A stretch of DNA of 9,404 nucleotides from Lentisphaerota bacterium. Lineage in GTDB: Bacteria; Verrucomicrobiota; Kiritimatiellia; JAAZAB01. Positions 1-7,103 of this stretch are shown piece after piece. The notes under the pieces are model-generated. The model saw only the letters and a program-made list of their open reading frames with translations, searched no databases and was not told the DNA's origin. The stretch covers positions 1-9,404 of the forward strand of contig JAIVGW010000375.1 in NCBI GenBank assembly GCA_020201415.1, read 5' to 3'. A program made the position numbers and the translations under genes. Positions within the stretch are counted from its first letter, which is position 1; every line of letters begins with the position of its first letter.

Positions 1-31
1 GTTCATAACTGTAATATAATCAAGTTGAATT

Positions 32-1228
32 TTATGATTTTCCCAACGGTTTTTGCTGCACACCTTCGCTCTCCAGCAACCGCCAGCAATACCATTGCAT
101 GCGGGGAATATGAAAACCGCCCTTCCACATATTCCCCTTAAGGGTGGAGGAAACACTGCCATCGCGGTGCAGATAACCGAACCACTCGCCATATTCCCGA
201 TCGGGGAAATGGCTCATGGTCCAGGAATAGACTTCATGGAACCGCCGCAGATGGCGGTCTTCGCGCGTAATGGTCCAGGCCAGCAGGGTGGCTATTATGG
301 TCTCATTGTGCGGCCACCAGAATTTCATATCATGCCAGTATTCCTGCACCGGCAGATCGCGCAAATCGCGGTAATAGTAGATGCCGCCATATTCGCGATC
401 CCAACCGCGTTCCCACATCCAGTCCAGGATTTGCGTGCCGAGCCCGACCAGCCGCCCATCGTTGTTGCGGTGGCGCGCTTCGTGCAGAATGAACCAGGCC
501 GCCTCGATGGCATGCCCGGGATTGAGCAGGCGTCCGTCAAAATGGTCCAGCACTGCGCCGTTGGCGCCGACCGTCTCCAGCAGCGCCGCGTACTCGGGCT
601 TGAGGAAGTCACGCTCAATCTCGCCAATCAACCGGTCAACCACCGCGTCCGCTTCAGGATATCCCACGGTATCGCGCAGAGTCTGGGTAACGTTCAAAAG
701 GATCATCGGTCCGGCCAGGGATTTGGCGGGACGCAATCCGGTGGTCTTGGCCGGGAGCAGCTCCGGCTGCGCGTGGTATTTCAGAATCCTGTCGAAAAGA
801 CAACGCGCGCGGGAGGCCAGCGTCGCATCATCCGCGGCCCGCGCCAGGGCGGCGAAGGCCATCACCGTGAAGGCCTCGCTGAAATAATACCGGCGCTTGC
901 GCAGGGGCAGGCCGTCGCGCGCCACCTGGAAAAACATCCGGCCATCAGCGTCAAAACCATGTCGCAACAGAAAATCAACCCCGCTGCGCGCCTGCTCCAG
1001 CCATTCCGCACGCCGGTCAACCGTCAGCCAGAGGGTGGCCAGCATCCAGGCGAAACGCCCCTGGAACCAGATGGACTTGTCCGTATCGATCACCCGGCCG
1101 ACCCGATCGGTCGCAAACATGTAACCGCCATGCTCCTGATCGACGGCATGCCGCAGCCAGAATGGAACGACATCCTCCAGCAATCCGCGCCGGAAATTTT
1201 CGCGCATTTTATCCAATGAATCTGACAT
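32..1228 (-). CDS. AGE-family sugar epimerase/isomerase (N-acylglucosamine 2-epimerase-like)
   Basis: This encodes a 398-residue cytoplasmic protein of the AGE / cellobiose 2-epimerase superfamily, an (alpha/alpha)6-barrel fold that epimerises or isomerises free sugars. Visible family hallmarks (numbered from the chosen start) are WFQGRF at 54-59, YYFSEAF at 114-120, NPGHAIEAAW at 236-245, KFWWPHNET at 302-310 and GFHIPR at 371-376. By family knowledge H239/E242 and H373 match the catalytic His/Glu and His of N-acylglucosamine 2-epimerase, and R58 matches its substrate-binding Arg. Length is normal and there is no signal peptide. The frame stays open to 1285, but the ATG at 1228 is preferred because homology begins there and a GGA lies just upstream; the 1285 ATG has no ribosome site. 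The exact sugar cannot be read from the sequence: N-acylglucosamine, cellobiose, mannose and glucose are all used in this superfamily. The gene is transcribed away from the protease. Confidence 0.88.
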   Translation of the reverse strand: MSDSLDKMRENFRRGLLEDVVPFWLRHAVDQEHGGYMFATDRVGRVIDTDKSIWFQGRFAWMLATLWLTVDRRAEWLEQARSGVDFLLRHGFDADGRMFFQVARDGLPLRKRRYYFSEAFTVMAFAALARAADDATLASRARCLFDRILKYHAQPELLPAKTTGLRPAKSLAGPMILLNVTQTLRDTVGYPEADAVVDRLIGEIERDFLKPEYAALLETVGANGAVLDHFDGRLLNPGHAIEAAWFILHEARHRNNDGRLVGLGTQILDWMWERGWDREYGGIYYYRDLRDLPVQEYWHDMKFWWPHNETIIATLLAWTITREDRHLRRFHEVYSWTMSHFPDREYGEWFGYLHRDGSVSSTLKGNMWKGGFHIPRMQWYCWRLLESEGVQQKPLGKS

Positions 1229-1565
1229 TATATCCGGTTTCAAAATTCCTTTTGGGAACGGTTTTGACGACGCAAAACCCTCCATACATCAAAAAAACCA
1301 ACTGTTTTTCACTGGAGGGCCACGCTCCGTCGTGGCCGCCGGGACTTTTGAAATCAACTTTAGCGCCTCATTTTTCAGTTCCTGTCCAAAAAAAACAAGA
1401 AAAGTCATACAGCAAAATTCGGCGGCAGTAAAGAAAAACAAGGCACGGTCGGGATCCTATGACACTTTCGCGCAAATTGCTTGCAAAACCGCCGGCTGGC
1501 AAGCAGAATAATAAAAAACAGCCGTCCGGGGTATAGGGCAAATTTTAATAACCGGTAATTTTAAA
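1229..1565. other. Divergent intergenic region between the epimerase and the M4 protease
   Basis: These 337 bases are clearly more AT-rich than the flanking genes and contain no supported gene. Short open frames run through but have no family resemblance or ribosome site. It must hold the promoters of both divergent genes, but no convincing -35/-10 pair was found for either. It contains a GC-rich hairpin (1318-1337). It also contains an imperfect inverted repeat with arms GCTTGC (1479-1484) and GCAAGC (1499-1504) around a 14-base loop, about 60 bases before the protease start, which could be an operator. The protease start at 1566 has only a weak purine stretch ahead of it. Confidence 0.6.
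1318..1337. repeat. REP-like intergenic hairpin
   Basis: A perfect 7-base inverted repeat, GGCCACG and CGTGGCC, flanks a 6-base loop (CTCCGT). It sits in a GC-rich patch (about 1314-1344) inside otherwise AT-rich intergenic DNA. The composition break and the GGAGGGCCACGCTCCGTCG-type sequence resemble extragenic palindromic repeats remembered from Kiritimatiellota/Lentisphaerota genomes. Only one copy is present, so its repeat nature is inference. There is no T-run after it, so it is not a good intrinsic terminator for a + strand transcript. Confidence 0.45.
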
Positions 1566-3524
1566 ATGAAAAGAGTATTATCCGTAGCGACCCCCTTTGC
1601 AAGATTTGCGGCCACCCGCCGGGCGGCGATAGGCCTGCTTACGCTCTGCCTGGCGATCGCAACGCAGGCGGCCGATCCGGCCATTGTCCGCGACCGGGCC
1701 ACAGGCATTCCGACCCTGATCCGCGGCCATAACCTGGGCCAGGCCGCCCGTGTCCGGTCAAAACCAACGTCCGCGCCTGACGATGCGGTCGCGGTCCTGC
1801 GCAACCTGGCGCCGCTGTTCAGCATGCGCGATGCCGACACGGAATTATTGCTGCAAGAAACCCAAACCGATGCCACAGGGCGCCGTCACGTGCGCTTGCG
1901 CCAGCAACACGCACAACTGCCGTTAATCGGCGCCGACCTATTTGTACATTTTGACCGTCAGGGGGCCGCCTATCAGGTCAACGGCCGCTACCTGCCCGCG
2001 CTGGACTTGCCGGACCGCCCCCTGATCGCGGCTGACCGGGCGCTGGCGCTGGCCCAGATCCTGCACGCGTCCGCGGGCCGTCCCGCCGGCGCGCGCCCGG
2101 AGTCGGCGCCGGAACTGGTGATATACGCTTTGAACACGAGCCCGCGCCTGGCTTATGGCGTCACCCTGCGCTACCGGCATCCGGCGCTGGGAGTCTGGCA
2201 ATATTATCTTGACGCCATGACCGGCGACCTGATCACTTTTTACGACAGGGTCCGAAGATCAGCCGCCGACATTTCCGGCTGGCTGCTGGAAAACGAGGGC
2301 GGGGCGGAGGTGACCGTCAAGGGACGCTTCAACACGCATTACCAGTATTACCAGTTAGCGGACGACCGCTACGATGTTTTCAACGAGGACACCTCGCAAT
2401 CCTACCCTGACAGCCAGGCGGTAGCCTGGCGCGACACGCCTTATTGGGGCGCCGCCAGGCATCCCGATCGCATCCAGATTTCCGCCGCCTACAATATTCA
2501 GGTCTGCCTGGATTACTGGCGGCAGGTATTTGATCGGAGCAGTTACGACGGCCGGGGCAGCATGGTGCGCATCGAGGTGCTCTGTGACTACTCTACGGAC
2601 AACGCCTTCTGGTGGAACGGCTTCATCACCTTCTGCGTCATCACCGACCCGTTTCTGACGGATCTGGCGGTGCTCGACATCACCGGCCATGAATTCGCCC
2701 ACGGCGTGAACGAGTCCGTCAGCGGATTCATCTACCGCGACGAATCCGGCGCTCTGGACGAGTCCTATGCCGATATTTTCGGTACGGCGCTGGAATTCCA
2801 CCGCCAGCCCGACGGACGGGCCCAACCCTATTCCGACAACGGCGGGGTGCACATCAACAACGGCGTGCAGAACTTCATGTTTTACCTGCTGGCCGACGGC
2901 GGGCAGGGCACCAACGACGGCGTCATAGTTTACAATGTGGAAGGCATCGGCATCTCCAATGCCGTACAATTGGCCTATCAGTCGCTCTTCTACCTGGGCC
3001 CCGGCGCAACCTACTCCAATGCCGCCCAGGCCTGGACGGCGGCGGCGCTGGATCTCAATACCAACTGGCTGGAGAACGTGCGGGCGGCCTGGGACGCCGT
3101 CGGGCTGGGCGGCGTTCCACCACCGCTCCCAACCGGACCGCAGATCATGGCCAACAACCACCAGACCGATGAAGCCATCGTGATTTATCCGGCAGCCACC
3201 ACCATCACCGTGGCGCTCACCCCGGAAAACCTGCACTACGGCATTCCGGCCGACTGGTGGATCGTCGGTTTAGACCACCGCGCCCAACAGTGGTATTACT
3301 TTGACGAGCTGATGCAGTGGCAAACATGCAGCGGCAACTTCGCTGAATGCCGCCCGGCCTACATGGGCGCTGTGGGCAATCTGCCGGCCACCACGGTGCT
3401 GCACCAGGTCTTGCCGCGCGGCCGCTACACTTTCTGGTTCGGCCTGGACACCCCCATGGACGCCCGCCTGGACCTCGACAACCCGGATATCCTCAGCCGG
3501 TCGGTGACTGTAGAAGTGCAATAA
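1566..3524 (+). CDS. Secreted M4 (thermolysin-family) metalloprotease with C-terminal beta domain
   Basis: This 652-residue preproprotein is exported and should act as an extracellular zinc endopeptidase. Residues 1-35 form a Sec signal peptide (basic KR/RR segment, hydrophobic AIGLLTLCLAIA, probable cut after TQA). Residues about 70-145 are an FTP propeptide domain and 150-228 a PepSY-like inhibitory domain. The catalytic domain spans about 235-515. Zinc ligands and catalytic residues are visible: HEFAH (H375, E376, H379), E399 in GALDES exactly 20 residues on as in thermolysin, Y390, NAFW at 346-349 and the transition-state His H429 in GGVHINNG. From E399 to H429 is 30 residues against 65 in thermolysin. 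The missing piece would carry the thermolysin D185/E187/E190 calcium ligands and R203. Residues about 525-652 form a separate domain (DWW, WYYF, YTFWFGLD) of a kind appended to secreted PVC and deltaproteobacterial proteins. The ATG has only a weak ribosome site. The family call is firm; activity is uncertain because of the gap. Confidence 0.9.
   Translation: MKRVLSVATPFARFAATRRAAIGLLTLCLAIATQAADPAIVRDRATGIPTLIRGHNLGQAARVRSKPTSAPDDAVAVLRNLAPLFSMRDADTELLLQETQTDATGRRHVRLRQQHAQLPLIGADLFVHFDRQGAAYQVNGRYLPALDLPDRPLIAADRALALAQILHASAGRPAGARPESAPELVIYALNTSPRLAYGVTLRYRHPALGVWQYYLDAMTGDLITFYDRVRRSAADISGWLLENEGGAEVTVKGRFNTHYQYYQLADDRYDVFNEDTSQSYPDSQAVAWRDTPYWGAARHPDRIQISAAYNIQVCLDYWRQVFDRSSYDGRGSMVRIEVLCDYSTDNAFWWNGFITFCVITDPFLTDLAVLDITGHEFAHGVNESVSGFIYRDESGALDESYADIFGTALEFHRQPDGRAQPYSDNGGVHINNGVQNFMFYLLADGGQGTNDGVIVYNVEGIGISNAVQLAYQSLFYLGPGATYSNAAQAWTAAALDLNTNWLENVRAAWDAVGLGGVPPPLPTGPQIMANNHQTDEAIVIYPAATTITVALTPENLHYGIPADWWIVGLDHRAQQWYYFDELMQWQTCSGNFAECRPAYMGAVGNLPATTVLHQVLPRGRYTFWFGLDTPMDARLDLDNPDILSRSVTVEVQ
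2796..2852 (+). other. In-frame gap of about 35 residues in the M4 catalytic domain
   Basis: Between F411 (codon at 2796) and the catalytic H429 (codon at 2850) only 17 residues are present. The corresponding stretch of thermolysin has 52. Sequence on both sides aligns well with the family (GTALEF before, DNGGVHINNG after). The lost stretch normally contains the W-x-I-G-E segment and the LR-x-M segment. The reading frame is kept, so this could be a natural compact variant or one more of the deletions seen elsewhere in this window. Confidence 0.6.
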
Positions 3525-3548
3525 TATCCATCCGGCAGCCGGCTGAAT

Positions 3549-4261
3549 TCAGTCGAATATCAGGCGGCCCCACTCTTCGTAGTAGTGAAAACCACGGCGG
3601 GTAAAGGGCGCACTGGCGGACTGTTCGCGGCCTTCCGGAAAGGAATGGCCACTTCCATAATCCAGTATTCGTCGCGGTCGGTGGGATCGTTGAGTGTGCC
3701 ATGAATATTGATGGCCATCCGCAGGCCCTCGCAGTCCCAGCGCATCCAACGCTTGTAAAAAAAACTTTGCGGCCGTTCCGGCGTGCCGGCGCGCCGGACG
3801 TGATAGGCATCGTACACTGTGCCCAGCGCATTGATCTCGAAATTAAAGTAGGCCGGGCGCTCCGGATGGGTCTTGAAAAAAACTTCCAGCACATCCTCCG
3901 AGGCGGTGGAACTGTCCCGTTCCGTCAGATAGCTCCAGATATCTTCGTCGTAGGCCTTGAAGGCCACGTAAAGATAATCACGGTCGTAGGCCATGCGGGC
4001 CTCGGTCAGCGAGAGTGGTCGTTCTCTTTTGCCATATGTGGCCATCGACACAAGTGGCGCCTTTTGCCAGACGGGATCGTCCAGCACACCATCGATCACC
4101 ACCGGGGTTTCCGTGAACATGCAATGATAAGGTTGGTTGAGATCGATCTTTCCCTGCTCCGGCGCGGTCGACGCGGCATCGTCCGCCGCGCGGCAGGCGA
4201 CAGCAGTCGCCAAGGTCAGCAGCAAAGTCAGACCAGCGCGCCAATAAGGTGATAGTGTCAT
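3549..4261 (-). pseudogene. Secreted CBM9-like carbohydrate-binding protein, frameshifted near its 3' end
   Basis: This is a secreted carbohydrate-binding family 9-like (DOMON-type beta-sandwich) protein. The start at 4261 is chosen over in-frame ATGs at 4276 and 4291 because AGGGGAAATC precedes it directly. Residues 1-25 are a signal peptide (hydrophobic LTLLLTLATAVA, cut near CRA/AD). Family features are VVIDGVLDDPVWQKA at 54-68, YDRDYLYVAFKAYDED at 92-107, EDVLEVFF at 122-129, YFNFEINALGTVYDA at 138-152 and WIMEVAIPF at 200-208. After IPF the frame runs into 25 non-family residues and stops at 3560. In the next frame the expected family tail appears (GREQSASAP, GFHYYEEWGRLIF) and stops at 3549. 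The usual GD-x-WR-x-N-type segment between them is absent. It is the last gene of the leftward sulfatase-queA unit, 38 bases after queA, and convergent with the protease gene. Binding target unknown. Confidence 0.75.
3630..3646 (-). other. Deletion/frameshift junction in the CBM9-like gene
   Basis: On the minus strand the codons for I-P-F (3638-3646) run directly into a sequence that in the neighbouring frame reads F-P-E-G (3630-3641). The two readings overlap by a few bases, giving the near-palindrome CCTTTCCGGAAGG. Roughly 20-30 codons of the family pattern are missing here, by comparison with remembered family members. The overlap suggests a join at short microhomology. Confidence 0.6.
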
Positions 4262-4299
4262 GATTTCCCCTTTCATAAGATTTACTTTCATACTAATTT

Positions 4300-5346
4300 T
4301 CAGACAATCAACATGCAGTCACCATAGCTGTAAAAACGGTAGCCTTCCGTCACGGCCGCGGCATAGGCGGCACGGGTCAGGTCCAGGCCGGCCAGGGCGC
4401 TTACCATCATCAACAGGGTGGAACGCGGCAGGTGAAAATTGGTCAGCATGGCATCGACAACCTGAAAGTCGTATGGTGGGCGGATGAATAAACGGCTGCG
4501 GCCCTCGCCGGCCACAACCGCCCCCTGATTGCCGGCGGCCACGGTTTCCAGCGTACGCACCACCGTACTGCCCACCGCCACCACGCGTCCTGCGCGCGCC
4601 CGGGTCGCGCTGATGGCGCAGGCCGCCGCCTCCGGCACAATGTAGCGTTCGGCGTCCATCCGATGCCCGGCCACATCCTCCACGGTGACCGGACGAAAGG
4701 TGCCGGGACCGACATGCAGCGTCACGGTTGTTCGGGCGACCCCGGCCAGCTCCAGACGCTCGAGCAGTTCCCCGGTAAAATGCAGGCCGGCGGTGGGCGC
4801 GGCCACGGCGCCGGGGACCCGGGCGTAAACCGTCTGGTAGCGATCGCGATCTGCGGCCACCGGCCCGGCGGCGGGATCGCGCCGGATGTAGGGCGGTAGA
4901 GGCGTCCGGCCGACGCGCTCGAGCAAATCAAGCAATACGCCGCGATATTGCAGACGTACTCTCAGGCGATCACCATCAGGCGGAACGAGCACCAGCGCCG
5001 TCAGATCGCCGCCGGCAAACACGATGGTCGTGCCGGGACGGGGCGGGCGCGCGGCGCGCCAGAGGGTTTCCCACTCATCCGGGGCAATTTCCTCCACCAG
5101 CAACAGTTCCACACTGCCGCCGCTGCCGGCCTTGTGGCCCAGCAAACGCGCGGGAATAACCCTGGTATCGTTCAGCACCAGCAGGTCGCCGGGCCGCATA
5201 AATTCAGGCAGTTCCGCCACGCGGCTGTGCCGCAGCATGCCGCGGCGGCGGTCAACCACCAGCATGCGGGCCTGAGGCCGGTCAGCCACCGGTTCCTGGG
5301 CAATCAATTCCGGCGGCAGCACATAATCAAAATCGGAGGTCTTCAT
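4300..5346 (-). CDS. queA: S-adenosylmethionine:tRNA ribosyltransferase-isomerase
   Basis: QueA transfers and isomerises the ribosyl group of SAM onto preQ1 in tRNA, forming epoxyqueuosine, the penultimate step of queuosine synthesis at the wobble position; it acts in the cytoplasm. The 348-residue product has normal length and unbroken family signatures: FDYVLPPELIAQEP near the N-terminus, GDLLVLNDTRVIPARL, TPLPPYIRR, the DRYQTVYA segment, GAVAAPTAGLHFT, HVGPGTFRPV, AVGSTVVRTLE, NFHLPRSTLLMMVSA and the C-terminal FYSYGDCMLI. The frame is open to 5427, but the ATG at 5346 begins the conserved MKTSDFDY and has GGAAG about 10 bases upstream. It lies downstream of the sulfatase (43 bases) and upstream of the CBM9-like gene (38 bases), so co-transcription is likely, although no functional link is apparent. 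It is one of the genes here with no sign of a deletion. Confidence 0.97.
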   Translation of the reverse strand: MKTSDFDYVLPPELIAQEPVADRPQARMLVVDRRRGMLRHSRVAELPEFMRPGDLLVLNDTRVIPARLLGHKAGSGGSVELLLVEEIAPDEWETLWRAARPPRPGTTIVFAGGDLTALVLVPPDGDRLRVRLQYRGVLLDLLERVGRTPLPPYIRRDPAAGPVAADRDRYQTVYARVPGAVAAPTAGLHFTGELLERLELAGVARTTVTLHVGPGTFRPVTVEDVAGHRMDAERYIVPEAAACAISATRARAGRVVAVGSTVVRTLETVAAGNQGAVVAGEGRSRLFIRPPYDFQVVDAMLTNFHLPRSTLLMMVSALAGLDLTRAAYAAAVTEGYRFYSYGDCMLIV

Positions 5347-5389
5347 AAAGTTTGTCTTCCGCCAGGAATCCAGCCTCAGCTCCGGACAA

Positions 5390-6625
5390 TTACCGGCGGA
5401 TAGGGCCGGCCCGGCACAAGGCCGCAAACCAGATGTATTTTTCCCGACCGTCCGTCAGCGATTGATGCATGGGCGCGTGTTCGATATGCACATAATCACG
5501 CCAACCTTCCGTGACGCCGCGCAACAGCGGCAGCAGACTGCGGCCATCCACACCGGCGGGAATCGGGGCGCCGGCCAGCTCCAGAATGGTCGGCATGACA
5601 TCGGCCAGACACACCGCCTGATCGATTACGGCGCCGGCCCGGATGCCGAAGCGTTCCGGCGCGCGCAACAGCAGCGGCACACGCGCGGAAGGCTCGTAGG
5701 GTGCAATCTTGTGCCACAGGTAATGATCTCCCAGCATTTCGCCATGATCGCTTGTCAGCATGACCGCCGTATTGCCATGGGTCATCTTGTCAATGCCCTG
5801 GACCGGATTCAAAATCCGGCGCAACTGGTCATCCAGATGATTCAACAAGCCGTAATACCCGGCGCGGGCGCTCAGCAACGCTTCTCCGCGCAGGTCAACC
5901 TGCCGGCTGCCGACGTCCAAACCCAGGCCGCCGGCGGGCGGCGGTTCCGACCAGTCGCCGATGACCGGCTCCGGCACACCCGTGCGCAGATAACGCTCGA
6001 GGTAGAACGCCGGCGGCAACAGCGGCGGATGCGCCGCGATGAAAGACACCACCAAAAAGAAAGGCCGGGATTGATCGCGATTGCGCAAGAACCGCAATGC
6101 CTCGTGCACAGTCCAGTTGGTTGGGTGCAGGTCTTCATCAAGATGCCAGGGCCGGGCCGTCCGGTCATTGTGCATCACGCCGGTGCCGTAAAGGCCTTCC
6201 CAGTCGTCCGGGCGGCGCTCCTGTAAATAACGCATGTAATCATTGCCGCTTTCACTGCGATGGTCGGACTTGATCATGTGTTCGAAACCGAAATTCTTAT
6301 CGGCGGGATACTGGTGCATGCTGCGGCCCACCCAGCAGGTTTCGTAGCCGGAGCGCGCCAGCACCGCCGGCAGGGTGTCTGCAATTTCCCATTCCACGCC
6401 CTCCTTGTAGCCCACCACGCCGTGCGTGGCGGGGAACTGACCGGAAAGCAGCGAACGGCGAGCGGCAATGCAGGTCGGACAGTTGGAGTAAGCCCGCGTA
6501 AAGCGCGCGCCCCGTCCCGCGATGTTGTCCATGTTGGGCGTCATCAGGACGGGGTGATTTTCGATGCTCAGGCAATCGCCGCGATGTTGTTCGGTGACAA
6601 ACAACAAAATATTGGGTTGTGGCAT
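5390..6625 (-). pseudogene. Formylglycine-dependent sulfatase, C-terminus deleted and frameshifted
   Basis: This is a type I sulfatase of the alkaline-phosphatase superfamily, hydrolysing sulfate esters, here probably on a glycan. The 411-residue frame starts at 6625 with AGGAG at ideal spacing. Key features: FVTEQHRGD at 9-17 (the first metal-ligand Asp is replaced by Glu), TPNMDNI at 29-35, and the formylglycine motif C52-I-A-A-R56 (CxAxR rather than the commoner CxPxR). Others are HPP at 199-201 and TSDHGEMLGDH at 291-301, carrying metal ligands D293/H294. No signal peptide is visible. After KYIWFAA (396-402) the family normally continues with a DGREQ-FDL segment and 50 or so more residues; here it ends LCRAGPIRR and stops at 5390. 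In another frame from about 5420 the sequence reads LVPGRPYPPV and stops at 5376, resembling this subfamily's C-terminal tail. The catalytic core is present, but the C-terminal subdomain is lost. It would need a formylglycine-generating enzyme, none of which is in this window. Confidence 0.85.
5412..5428 (-). other. Deletion/frameshift junction in the sulfatase gene
   Basis: On the minus strand TTTGCGGCC (codons F-A-A, 5420-5428) is followed directly by CTTGTGCCG, which reads L-V-P in the adjacent frame (5412-5420). About 50 codons expected between the YIWF and the terminal GRPYPP motif are missing, by comparison with the remembered subfamily. The estimate is approximate. Confidence 0.55.
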
Positions 6626-6634
6626 GGATGCTCC

Positions 6635-6646
6635 TGAAAATTTTCA
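6635..6646. promoter_or_regulatory. 12-base perfect palindrome at the sulfatase translation start
   Basis: TGAAAATTTTCA is a perfect palindrome lying 10 bases before the sulfatase ATG and abutting its AGGAG ribosome site, with which it shares one base. It could be an operator or only a chance AT-rich palindrome. No regulator gene is present in the window to support a specific role. Confidence 0.3.
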
Positions 6647-6681
6647 CGTATCCGGCCCGGCTGGCAATAGCGAGCGTTTCA

Positions 6682-6710
6682 AAGATACACAACCCGCGCC
6701 GCAAGTCCAA
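6682..6710 (-). promoter_or_regulatory. Candidate promoter for the sulfatase-queA-CBM9 unit
   Basis: On the minus strand TTGGAC (6705-6710) and TATCTT (6682-6687) are separated by exactly 17 bases, about 57 bases upstream of the sulfatase ATG. Both hexamers match the sigma-70 consensus only in part, so this is a weak prediction supported mainly by its position. Confidence 0.35.
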
Positions 6711-6732
6711 TCAAAACCGCTCAAAGCGAAAC

Positions 6733-6760
6733 TTGACAATCTTGCGATATATGCAATTAT
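6733..6760 (+). promoter_or_regulatory. Candidate sigma-70 promoter for hisD-hisC
   Basis: A perfect TTGACA -35 box (6733-6738) is followed after 16 bases by AATTAT (6755-6760) as a -10 candidate; TTATTC and TATTCT at longer spacings are alternatives. It lies about 75 bases before the hisD ATG in an AT-rich stretch of the divergent intergenic region. No attenuator or leader peptide rich in His codons was found between it and hisD. Confidence 0.5.
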
Positions 6761-6833
6761 TCTCAGAAAACGCGCCGCCCGTAAATGGCGATGGACCACA
6801 CCGGACGGGGGCACCAGCACAACGGAGTTTTGC

Positions 6834-7103
6834 ATGCCGATTCTGGAAAAATCACACAGGGAAGACGGCCCCTTCGGAATCAAGACCGTTACTTGGACGC
6901 CCGATGCCGCCACGCCGGAACTGGAGGCCTTTCTGGCCCGGCCGGCCTTCGATCCGGCGGCGGAAAAGGCCGCCGCCACCGCCCTGGCCGATATACGCGC
7001 CCGGGGCAACGCGGCCGTGTGCTGGGCGAACAGTTTTCACCCCTGGACCGGGTGGGCATTTATGTTCCGGGAGGCACCGCCCCCCTGGTTTCGACGGTCC
7101 TGA
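6834..7103 (+). pseudogene. hisD: hisD 5' fragment (histidinol dehydrogenase N-terminus)
   Basis: The hisD start is the ATG at 6834, preceded by ACGGAG at good spacing (6822-6827). The first 62 codons read as a histidinol dehydrogenase N-terminus, ending in ALADIRARGNAAV, the usual helix that precedes the Rossmann-like core. From about 7020 this frame enters non-family sequence (C-W-A-N-S-F) and stops at 7103, while the HisD core continues in another frame. About 65 residues of the usual N-terminal region between the RG-NAAV segment and the LGEQF-P-RVG segment are missing. The fragment alone has no catalytic residues. It heads the rightward histidine cluster. Confidence 0.8.
7017..7024 (+). 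other. Deletion/frameshift junction inside hisD
   Basis: Frame 6834 reads A-A-V up to 7019, and family sequence resumes as L-G-E-Q-F from 7022 in a different frame. Normal HisD has around 65 residues between these two points, so roughly 200 bases are absent and the frame is lost. Confidence 0.65.

Noticed and set aside
53..1219. Long open frame (388 codons) antisense to the epimerase
   Set aside because: It lies opposite a clear AGE-family gene, has low-complexity composition typical of GC-rich antisense frames and no recognisable motif.
2355..3236. 293-codon minus-strand frame opposite the M4 protease
   Set aside because: It is a shadow of the protease: Gly/Val-rich, without motifs, and the protease frame carries unmistakable catalytic signatures.
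3536..3545. Palindrome CAGCCGGCTG between the convergent protease and CBM9-like genes as a terminator
   Set aside because: The arms are only five bases with no loop and no T-run on either strand, so it cannot be supported as an intrinsic terminator.
5462..6226. 254-codon plus-strand frame opposite the sulfatase
   Set aside because: It is Gln/Arg/His-rich antisense translation with no family resemblance and no ribosome site.
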